DNA of 64,000 bases. Origin: Clostridiales bacterium FE2011. Lineage in GTDB: Bacteria; Bacillota; Clostridia; Christensenellales; Aristaeellaceae. Made by a program: the position numbers and the translations under genes. The stretch covers positions 1,798,001-1,862,000 of the forward strand of contig CP069418.1 in assembly GCA_017569305.1 (NCBI GenBank). The letters are read 5' to 3'. Shown piece by piece: positions 1 through 6,545 of this stretch; the first letter of the stretch is position 1, and each line of letters opens with the position of its first letter. The notes below the pieces were generated by a model. That model was not told where the DNA came from, ran no database searches, and was given only the letters and a program-made list of their open reading frames with translations.

Positions 1-2
1 GC

Positions 3-569
3 ATGATGGTCGTGATAACCAACTTGCATATGGAGGATTTCCGTAGCGGTGCCATCAAGGAACTGTATGTGTTCATAGAGAGCGGATGGAAGCTTATTGC
101 CAGACGGCTGCTCAGTGTGATTTGTGTGGCCGGCATATTCTATTTGCCTGCACTTATCAACCAGACGATCGGTATTCAGAAGCTGAAAAAAGTCGATCCG
201 AGCCTGGTCGAGGGAACTTATGCGTTGAATTTGCTGGTGATCTATATGGGCGCAGCAGTTTTCCTGTCTGCTTATGTGATGTTGATCGCATACAGCGTAC
301 GTTCGTATAAAAAGGCGTACTTTATTGCGGTGCTGCCCCCGCTTGTCCTTAACTATCTACTGCCCTTTATTATCACACAGGGACAACTGGACGAGAACGG
401 ACCGCTGGGTATGGTGAGCAAGATACTGAAAAAAACCCCGAACGGGATTATCACGGTATGGTCTCAAACTCAGATGGTTTCTTGGGAGGATGGGGTTTTG
501 CTGCTTGTCTATATTGCAGGTTTGTATGCAGTTGCTTATGTCTTTTATCGGAATCGAGACTGTATATAG
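3..569 (+). CDS. ABC-2 type membrane permease, 5'-truncated
   Basis: Integral membrane protein whose beginning probably lies outside the window; the frame is open to the first base. About four hydrophobic segments are visible (roughly residues 30-55, 72-98, 105-126 and 165-184), and the C-terminus ends in a short charged tail (FYRNRDCI) as ABC-2 permeases often do. It sits 48 bp before a second permease of the same style and then a peptidase-containing ABC exporter. This suggests an efflux or immunity complex of a bacteriocin-type locus. No ATPase domain is present. The family call rests on topology and context, not a diagnostic motif. The gene is AT-richer than the rest of the window. Confidence 0.5.
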   Translation: MMVVITNLHMEDFRSGAIKELYVFIESGWKLIARRLLSVICVAGIFYLPALINQTIGIQKLKKVDPSLVEGTYALNLLVIYMGAAVFLSAYVMLIAYSVRSYKKAYFIAVLPPLVLNYLLPFIITQGQLDENGPLGMVSKILKKTPNGIITVWSQTQMVSWEDGVLLLVYIAGLYAVAYVFYRNRDCI

Positions 570-617
570 CGAAGTTGTGGCGATGTAATTCGGATTAATG
601 GAGTGATTTGGAGTAAA

Positions 618-1325
618 ATGTATCAGTATATTAAAAATGAATGTAACAGAATAATTAAATGGAAGTCGTGGCTACTGGTTGCGGCGATCTGTCTGTTCGT
701 AATGGTATTAGTACGTGCTTGTGATGCCGGAGCAGCAGTCTTCGTTTATTCGATCCTGGCAAATCTTGGATATGTTTTCGTGATCGGCATCTGTGTATGT
801 GTGGCGACCGATGACTTTGAGAATGGCACATATATTCAGGCTTTTACCGGGAAATACAGTGTGCCGCACATTATCGGCGCAAAACTCATTGCAGCGGCAG
901 TCGAGGCACTGGTCATTGCAGCGTTGAGCTGCATCCTGTCGTTCATAGCGACATACGGGCAGATAGAAGGCGTACAGCTGGAAGAGATGTTACGTTTGTT
1001 TGGTATGACAATGCTCACCTACTTGGTCGGAGCGATGCTTTTGGCATCTGTTGCTGTTTTGATGGGTAGTTTTATAAAGAATCAGGGTATTTGCGTAGTT
1101 TTGATGTTTTCCCTCTTTTTAGGGGTGTTCGCAGAAATTATTGGCTTGGTAAAATCTCACTTCAATATCAACACGGTTGCAGGTTATCTGCTTACTCAGT
1201 TTGCGCTTTTGCCGGAAATGATGCTCAATGGAGCGGCTTCTTTTCAACAGATAGGCTTCTGTATGGGAGCTGCCATGCTTAATTATGTAATTATATGCTG
1301 CACAAGAAGATGGTGGTTAGGATAA
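618..1325 (+). CDS. ABC-2 type membrane permease
   Basis: Predicted polytopic membrane protein of 235 aa with about six hydrophobic segments. It begins with a short amphipathic N-terminus (MYQYIKNECNRI) and contains the DDFENGTYIQAFTG loop typical in style of ABC-2 permeases after the second segment. I chose ATG 618 because GGAG lies just upstream; an in-frame GTG at 603 has no convincing ribosome binding site. It lies between another ABC-2 permease and a C39 exporter, 7 bp from the latter, so the three are probably one transcript. A role in lantibiotic/bacteriocin immunity or export is inferred from context. Codon use is AT-rich like its neighbours and unlike the genes after 3.9 kb. Confidence 0.55.
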   Translation: MYQYIKNECNRIIKWKSWLLVAAICLFVMVLVRACDAGAAVFVYSILANLGYVFVIGICVCVATDDFENGTYIQAFTGKYSVPHIIGAKLIAAAVEALVIAALSCILSFIATYGQIEGVQLEEMLRLFGMTMLTYLVGAMLLASVAVLMGSFIKNQGICVVLMFSLFLGVFAEIIGLVKSHFNINTVAGYLLTQFALLPEMMLNGAASFQQIGFCMGAAMLNYVIICCTRRWWLG

Positions 1326-1326
1326 G

Positions 1327-1368
1327 GTTGCTATGAGGAAACGAGTAACATTTATCGAACAAATCAGC
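1327..1368 (+). repeat. 42-bp direct repeat, copy 1 (5' end of C39 exporter gene)
   Basis: This stretch covers the last bases before the exporter start codon and its first 12 codons. It recurs without a mismatch at 3797-3838, and the match breaks on both sides. The second copy is not followed by the rest of the gene. Confidence 0.95.
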
Positions 1369-3471
1369 ACTACTGAGTGCGGTATCACCTGTGTTGCAAT
1401 GCTTCTGAGGTATTACAAAAGCTATGTGAGCTTGCAACAGCTCCGGGATTTGCTGGACACAGGAAGAGACGGCACTTCAATTGGTCAACTGGTGGCGCTG
1501 TGTAAGAAGCTGAATCTGCTTGCTAAGCCGGAAAAGATTGATTTTTCTCAGATTGAGAGAAATCAGGCACCTTTTATTGCTCTTTGCTACAACAGTCATT
1601 TTCTTGTCGTAGAGAAGATCACCAAGAAATATGTATATATTGTAGACCCAGCTTCCGGAGCAGAGTATGTTTCTCACGATGAATTCAAAGAAATATACTC
1701 AGGATATATCATATGTATTGCACCGGACAGAAATTTTGTTCCGCAAAAAAGAGACATCCATCTGTTTTCCGAATACATTCAGGTATTTAAGGAAAAGAAG
1801 GGATTATTCGCAGCGATATTTGTCATATCGATTGTTATATACGCGTTTTCATTGGCGGTTCCTATCTTGATGAAATATGCGATTGACAGCATCAATATAA
1901 AAACAGAATCTGTGGAACAACCCTTAATCATGCTGATCATATTTGTCGGACTTGCCTCATTGCTTGGGTATATTCAAAGCAATTGCTTAATCAGCTACAG
2001 AACCTTTATGGATTATAAGATTACTGCCAAGGTTGTAAGAAAGCTGCTGAATGTATCTTATCATTTTTTTGAATTACGACGGAAGTCCGATTTGATCATG
2101 ACGGTCAACAGTGGATATATCATCCGAGAGATTGTGGCAAAGCAGCTTGTTCAGGGAATTATCAACATAGGTGCGATCATTTTTATGGTGGTATATCTAT
2201 ATTTGCAAACCCCTGTAATATGTCTGCTTTGTATTGCTCTGTTTGTACTGAATGCTGTCTTCCTTGGCTGGTCACGCCCCCGTTTGTTGAACGAGGACCG
2301 GCAGCTACTAAACAAGCGTAATGAAGTGGATGGACAGCAGGTCGAGATGATCTATTCCATTCTCGGAATCAAAATGGCTGGAATCGAAAATTATGTTTTT
2401 GACAATTGGAGCGAAAAGGAGGGTTCTTATTTACAGAAACAGAAAAGAGCTGATCGGCTAAAAAACAAATATATGTTTGTTACCTCGTTGATTTCACAAT
2501 TGTCCCCATATATTGTGCTTGCTGCAAGCGTCGGACTCTTTAGAAAAGGAATGATAACGCTCGGAGATATTATGGCGTTTTATTCTCTGAGCTCAACCTT
2601 TTTTGGTTTAGCAGCTTCTGTGTCGAATGTATACAACAGCTATGTGAACAGCATCATCTATCTTGAAAGAATTCACGATATTCTGACATTTGAGCAGGGT
2701 GAAGAAAGTCGCGGGGATCATGCAAAACATGTAAATGGCGAGATCGAGCTAAAAAATGTGTCTTTTTCTTATTCGAAGCACTCCAGCAAAGTTCTGAAGA
2801 ATATAGATTTAAAAATATACAGTGGGCAAAAAGTTGCGATTGTCGGTATGTCTGGTTCGGGGAAAAGTACACTCGGCAAGGTTATGATGGGTCTTTATAA
2901 ACCGACTGAAGGAACGGTTATGATCGATCATACAAATATCCACACATTTGATACTTCAGAATTAAGGCAGCACATGGGAATCGTGCCACAGGATATGACC
3001 CTATTTAATCGTAGCATTGAATACAATATTGGAATGGGTAGAAACGATGTGTCCAAGGAGGAAATCGTTGAGGCGGCAAAGATTGCAAGGATACATGACG
3101 AAATCATGCAAATGCCGATGAAGTATGATACCCAGGTGACTGAGATGGGTATGAATCTCTCTGGTGGACAACGACAGAGAGTGGTGCTTGCGCGGGCAAT
3201 TTTGAAAAGACCCAAGCTCATTATCCTGGACGAGGCAACTAGCGCTTTGGATACATATAATGAATCGCAGATTTTTCAATATTTCAAAGAGGAAAACTGT
3301 ACACAGATTATTATTGCACATCGATTATCAACTGTTATAGATTCAGATGTTATCGTGGTAATGGATGAAGGAAGAATTGCAAATATAGGAAGTCACAAGA
3401 AACTATTAGAAACATCGGATGTATATAAGAAAATATATAGTGCAAATAATGATTTGCCCGCAACGTGTTAA
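1333..3471 (+). CDS. peptidase-containing ABC exporter (C39 peptidase, bacteriocin/lantibiotic type)
   Basis: A 712-aa fusion of a C39 peptidase, a six-helix exporter domain and an ATPase, the normal architecture and length for transporters that cleave a leader after a Gly-Gly motif and export the core peptide. Peptidase residues are intact: Gln10 (oxyanion), Cys16 in TTECGITC, His in the NSHFLVVEK stretch and Asp in YIVDPASG. The ATPase has Walker A GMSGSGKST, signature LSGGQRQR, Walker B LIILDEATSALD and the H-loop IAHRLS. Two ABC-2 permeases precede it. No double-glycine precursor peptide gene was found in the window, so the cargo is unknown. The gene is AT-rich and probably acquired. Confidence 0.9.
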   Translation: MRKRVTFIEQISTTECGITCVAMLLRYYKSYVSLQQLRDLLDTGRDGTSIGQLVALCKKLNLLAKPEKIDFSQIERNQAPFIALCYNSHFLVVEKITKKYVYIVDPASGAEYVSHDEFKEIYSGYIICIAPDRNFVPQKRDIHLFSEYIQVFKEKKGLFAAIFVISIVIYAFSLAVPILMKYAIDSINIKTESVEQPLIMLIIFVGLASLLGYIQSNCLISYRTFMDYKITAKVVRKLLNVSYHFFELRRKSDLIMTVNSGYIIREIVAKQLVQGIINIGAIIFMVVYLYLQTPVICLLCIALFVLNAVFLGWSRPRLLNEDRQLLNKRNEVDGQQVEMIYSILGIKMAGIENYVFDNWSEKEGSYLQKQKRADRLKNKYMFVTSLISQLSPYIVLAASVGLFRKGMITLGDIMAFYSLSSTFFGLAASVSNVYNSYVNSIIYLERIHDILTFEQGEESRGDHAKHVNGEIELKNVSFSYSKHSSKVLKNIDLKIYSGQKVAIVGMSGSGKSTLGKVMMGLYKPTEGTVMIDHTNIHTFDTSELRQHMGIVPQDMTLFNRSIEYNIGMGRNDVSKEEIVEAAKIARIHDEIMQMPMKYDTQVTEMGMNLSGGQRQRVVLARAILKRPKLIILDEATSALDTYNESQIFQYFKEENCTQIIIAHRLSTVIDSDVIVVMDEGRIANIGSHKKLLETSDVYKKIYSANNDLPATC

Positions 3472-3796
3472 AAAACGCTTGGACAGCTTATGGTTGAAAA
3501 CACTTTTTCCGGGAATGATTTAGAATACTACATGCGTTATTGGAAGCAATACCTTATTTGTTTGAACCTATAACCTAGTGCGTTGGTTATGGGCTTAATA
3601 TTGAAGGAACATTCTCGTAAAGAGAAAAAAGCAGAGATTATAAAAAGGAATCTCAACCCTCAGAATCTAAATAATTCCCGACCAAAGGACTATAGAATCT
3701 ATGAAGAGGATATTCAAAGTATATTGTTAATAGATCGAACGGATTAATCAAGAAGAAGGGACTAGTAGGGTGTTTTGAGTTGATATTGTCTGTGAA
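3472..3796. other. AT-rich gap after the exporter; no supported gene
   Basis: About 325 bp without a convincing gene. Two short frames exist: 27 codons from ATG 3490 and 52 codons from ATG 3589 (MGLILKEHSRKEKKAEIIKR at its start). Neither has a good ribosome binding site, and neither carries a Gly-Gly leader that would suit the exporter. The 52-codon frame is rich in Lys, Arg and Asn and may be a gene remnant. Confidence 0.5.
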
Positions 3797-3838
3797 GTTG
3801 CTATGAGGAAACGAGTAACATTTATCGAACAAATCAGC
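3797..3838 (+). repeat. 42-bp direct repeat, copy 2
   Basis: Exact copy of 1327-1368. It sits at the border between the AT-rich accessory DNA and the GC-rich core that begins with rubrerythrin. Confidence 0.95.
3803..3838 (+). pseudogene. truncated 5' fragment of the C39 exporter gene
   Basis: Start codon and first 12 codons of the exporter (MRKRVTFIEQIS), then the sequence diverges and the frame closes within about 15 codons. It lacks the catalytic Cys and everything after it. It could be the scar of a recombination or deletion between gene copies, or an assembly junction. Confidence 0.7.
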
Positions 3839-3865
3839 GCCGCTTTTTGTTTTCTTATCCCATGC

Positions 3866-3900
3866 AAAAGAGACTGTCCCATATGAGACAGTCCCTTTTC
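3866..3900. terminator. intrinsic terminator, convergent
   Basis: Twelve-base stem with an ATAT loop (arms 3869-3880 and 3885-3896; G-T wobbles on the minus strand). A short U run follows on the minus strand and a TTTTCTTTT tract on the plus strand. It is placed to end the rubrerythrin transcript and any reading from the exporter side. Confidence 0.8.
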
Positions 3901-3915
3901 TTTTAGTGACGCAGA

Positions 3916-4455
3916 TCAATAGTTTTCGGCAGCGATTTCGAAGTAGCTCTGGGGATGATTGCAGACGGGGCAGACTTCGGGAGCCTTGGTGCCCACAACG
4001 ATGTGGCCGCAGTTGCGGCATTCCCAGATTTTGACCTCGCTCTTTTCGAAGACCTGCTGCATTTCAATGTTCTTCAGCAGGGCGCGGTACCGTTCCTCGT
4101 GATGCTTTTCGATGGCGGCAACACCGCGGAACTTCGCGGCCAGTTCAGTGAAGCCTTCTTCCTCAGCGGTCTTTGCGAAGGACTCATACATATCGGTCCA
4201 CTCATAGTTTTCACCGTCGGCGGCAGCCGCCAGGTTTTCAGGCGTGGAGCCAATGCCCTTGAGTTCTTTGAACCACATCTTGGCATGTTCTTTTTCGTTC
4301 TCAGCTGTCTTCAGGAAAAGCGCGGAGATCTGCTCATAGCCTTCCTTTTTGGCAACAGAAGCGAAATAGGTATACTTGTTCCGGGCCTGGGATTCACCTG
4401 CGAAAGCGGCTTCCAGGTTCTTTTCGGTCTGGGTTCCGGCATAGGGATTAGACAT
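3916..4455 (-). CDS. rbr: rubrerythrin
   Basis: Non-haem iron peroxidase that reduces hydrogen peroxide in anaerobes; cytoplasmic. The 179-aa product has a ferritin-like diiron domain with the carboxylate motifs [19 protein letters not shown] and [10 protein letters not shown]-terminal rubredoxin-like domain has two Cys pairs (CRNCG and CPVCN) for the mononuclear iron. Start ATG 4455 was chosen over an upstream in-frame ATG because AAGGAGG (4464-4470) lies 8 nt before it. It follows an unknown membrane-anchored protein by 36 bp and probably shares its transcript, which ends at the terminator at 3866-3900. Length and domain order are normal for the family. Confidence 0.95.
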   Translation of the reverse strand: MSNPYAGTQTEKNLEAAFAGESQARNKYTYFASVAKKEGYEQISALFLKTAENEKEHAKMWFKELKGIGSTPENLAAAADGENYEWTDMYESFAKTAEEEGFTELAAKFRGVAAIEKHHEERYRALLKNIEMQQVFEKSEVKIWECRNCGHIVVGTKAPEVCPVCNHPQSYFEIAAENY

Positions 4456-4491
4456 GACATTTTCCTCCTTTATCAATATAGATGACGGGCT

Positions 4492-5079
4492 TTATTGCTC
4501 GTTACGGATTGTGTAAAGCTTCAGGAAACCGCAGAGGGAGCTGACCTGTTTGCTGAGACTGCGGGGCAGAATCACAACATACAGCGCCTGGTCCGTGGTG
4601 GTGTGAAGCCGGATATACTGATCATTTTCCATCCGGACAGAGGTGTTTCCGAAGAAGGTCGGCCCGGCATAGGGCATGAAATGGAAACCATCCTCCAGCA
4701 TATTCAGGGTGTCCGCCGGCCAGATGCTCTGCAGGGCGATATCTTCCCCTTCAGGGGTCTGCCAGTTCGTTATGACCACCCGGCCGTATCCACCCGGAAC
4801 CGGCGTGTCGGCACAGGTGGCGCCGACAAAGGTCATGCCGGAGGAGTTCTGAAAGCACATCATCGGCGCGGGAAAGTCCAGTTGTACCAGGTCGCTTTCG
4901 TTATCAATCCGGAGCGCGGTACCTGTTTCCGCGGCAGGCTTCACGTCAGGGGAGATGTTTTTATCCTCCTGGGGTTTGGCCAGGATCAGGGAGACGGCGA
5001 GCATCACCAGCAGGGCGACGGAAAACAGGATTTCCACAATCCGGAGGAGATACTTGCGTATTTTCTTTCCGTCAGCCAA
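4492..5079 (-). CDS. hypothetical membrane-anchored protein
   Basis: Unrecognised 195-aa protein with a basic N-terminus followed by one hydrophobic segment (about residues 14-34), then an extracytoplasmic domain of about 155 aa. It looks like an uncleaved membrane anchor with an outward-facing domain. The start is TTG at 5079, supported by AAGGAGG at 5090-5096 about 10 nt upstream; no ATG fits. A TTGACA/TATAAT promoter lies at 5136-5165. It is co-oriented with rubrerythrin, but nothing in its sequence indicates an oxidative-stress role. No catalytic motif is seen. Confidence 0.6.
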   Translation of the reverse strand: MADGKKIRKYLLRIVEILFSVALLVMLAVSLILAKPQEDKNISPDVKPAAETGTALRIDNESDLVQLDFPAPMMCFQNSSGMTFVGATCADTPVPGGYGRVVITNWQTPEGEDIALQSIWPADTLNMLEDGFHFMPYAGPTFFGNTSVRMENDQYIRLHTTTDQALYVVILPRSLSKQVSSLCGFLKLYTIRNEQ

Positions 5080-5135
5080 GATGCCACCCCCTCCTTTTCC
5101 TGATTCAGGCAGCGGTTTCTGTTCCGCTGGAATCT

Positions 5136-5165
5136 ATTATATATGGGGCGGAAGAACACTGTCAA
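5136..5165 (-). promoter_or_regulatory. sigma-70-type promoter for the 5079-3916 unit
   Basis: On the minus strand, TTGACA (5165-5160), an 18-bp spacer, then TATAAT (5141-5136). Both hexamers are perfect matches. Transcription would start near 5129, about 50 nt before the TTG start codon. Confidence 0.75.
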
Positions 5166-5298
5166 ATTGTGCGGAACCGTCCGGACCGGTTTGTCCGGGA
5201 AGCCCGGACGGCAGGTTTTCAGGCTCCGGATTCGTTGTTTATAAAGAAAGGAAACTGTGCCTGTAAAGGCCGGAAACCGCGGCACGGGGCGGGCTGAC
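5166..5298. other. divergent intergenic region with a long-loop inverted repeat
   Basis: No gene seen. An exact 8-bp inverted repeat (5177-5184 with 5204-5211) encloses a GC-rich 19-nt loop. There is no U run, so it does not look like a terminator. It could be an operator between the two divergent promoters, but nothing shows that. Confidence 0.4.
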
Positions 5299-5327
5299 TT
5301 GCTCCGGAATCCAAAAGGATGTAAAAT
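5299..5327 (+). promoter_or_regulatory. putative promoter for the DUF3298-like/ftsK unit
   Basis: TTGCTC (5299-5304), 17-bp spacer, TAAAAT (5322-5327). The start would be near 5334, only about 17 nt before the ATG at 5351, enough for the GGAGGG ribosome binding site. Confidence 0.5.
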
Positions 5328-5350
5328 AATAGTTCACGGAGGGTAAGGAT

Positions 5351-6514
5351 ATGAAATCTAATCGCCTGATTCGCCTGGCAATCTGCCTGATTGCGGCGAT
5401 GCTGCTTTTCATCCCTGTCTGTCCGGCAGAAGAAGCGTTTCATATTGAAGACGCAGGACTGGACATGACGGAAACGCTCAGCGTTCACTATCCAGTGCTG
5501 TCCGGCCCGGGAGATGAAGCGCTGCTTGAACAGATTAATACGATGATCCGGGAAGACTGCCATATCGGGGATTACCTTGCCCGTACGGCGCAGCTGATCG
5601 CCGGCGGAAGCCTGCAGGTCAGCTGGCAGGGCGGGATCATGGGCGATGTGTTCAGCTGTGCGGTGTCAGCTGTCGGCGCTGTGGAAAACTCCCGTTCCAC
5701 GCATGTATGGAACGCCTGCACCGCAGACCTGCGGGACGGCCGCAGGATTACCCTTTCGGAACTGTTCACGGATGAGGAAGCCGGCCGTGAGCAGATCCGT
5801 ACCTATCTGGAAGACGAGGTTCTGCCGGAGCTCAGCGCCCATCTGCAGAACAGTGAACTGGAGCCCCTGCCGGAGACTTTTTTACTGGAGCCTTCCGGCC
5901 TGACGCTTCTGTATCCGGTGAGCCAGCTGAGCACCCTGGGAGACCGTGCCGGCGATATCCGGATCGGATGGCATGTGCTGAAGGACGTGCTGAACCTGGA
6001 CGAGGACAGCATTCCGGACCGGATCGGCGTGAAACAGATGATCACCCTGACCGCTGAAAGCGCGGAACAGCTGCTGGCCGCGTCCGCGGAAGGATCCCTG
6101 ACCGGTATTCCGGTGAAGCTGGGGGACAGCGTGCAGGAGATGACCGACCGGTATCACCTGCTGACGGATCCGGACGGCTTTGAGGGCGGACGCCTGTTCG
6201 CGCTGGAGGGCGGATGTTTCCGGGGTGTTTACCTGATGACGGATGACCTGACCCGCGGCTGGGAAAACAGCAAGGTGGAAGGCATCCGGATGGATCAGGG
6301 CTGTCTCTGGGGACTGTGCGTGAATGAGACCATGCGGGAGGACTGGATCTCCGTGCTCGGTGAACCGGACGGTTCAGCGGCCATTGATGAAGAAAAGGCG
6401 GAGGCCAACCGGCTGGTGCCGGGGACCTGCGATTACTACAGCTGCGGGGAATATCAGCTGCGGCTGTACAGTGATGATACCGGATGCCTGATCTGTATTG
6501 TACTGACGGCATAA
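5351..6514 (+). CDS. secreted DUF3298/RsiV-like protein
   Basis: 387-aa protein with a clear N-terminal signal peptide (basic start, hydrophobic core, cleavage likely near CPAEEA, residues 25-28). The first two thirds resemble DUF3298/RsiV-type extracytoplasmic domains: an ETLSVHYPVLSG-type opening, a STHVWNACTADLRDG stretch, ITLSELF, and a conserved LLYPVSQL region. The remaining third, after about residue 250, is a separate acidic domain that I do not recognise. RsiV-type domains occur in anti-sigma factors and in stand-alone secreted proteins; no sigma factor gene is adjacent here, so an anti-sigma role is not supported. The ftsK gene starts 31 bp downstream and may be co-transcribed. Confidence 0.6.
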   Translation: MKSNRLIRLAICLIAAMLLFIPVCPAEEAFHIEDAGLDMTETLSVHYPVLSGPGDEALLEQINTMIREDCHIGDYLARTAQLIAGGSLQVSWQGGIMGDVFSCAVSAVGAVENSRSTHVWNACTADLRDGRRITLSELFTDEEAGREQIRTYLEDEVLPELSAHLQNSELEPLPETFLLEPSGLTLLYPVSQLSTLGDRAGDIRIGWHVLKDVLNLDEDSIPDRIGVKQMITLTAESAEQLLAASAEGSLTGIPVKLGDSVQEMTDRYHLLTDPDGFEGGRLFALEGGCFRGVYLMTDDLTRGWENSKVEGIRMDQGCLWGLCVNETMREDWISVLGEPDGSAAIDEEKAEANRLVPGTCDYYSCGEYQLRLYSDDTGCLICIVLTA

Positions 6515-6545
6515 CGGAGCAAAGAGAAAGGAACAGAAGGAAAGA

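Noticed and set aside
3589..3747. 52-codon frame after the exporter as a bacteriocin precursor
   Set aside because: It lacks a Gly-Gly leader, a credible binding site and a bacteriocin-like core; kept only as a possible remnant.
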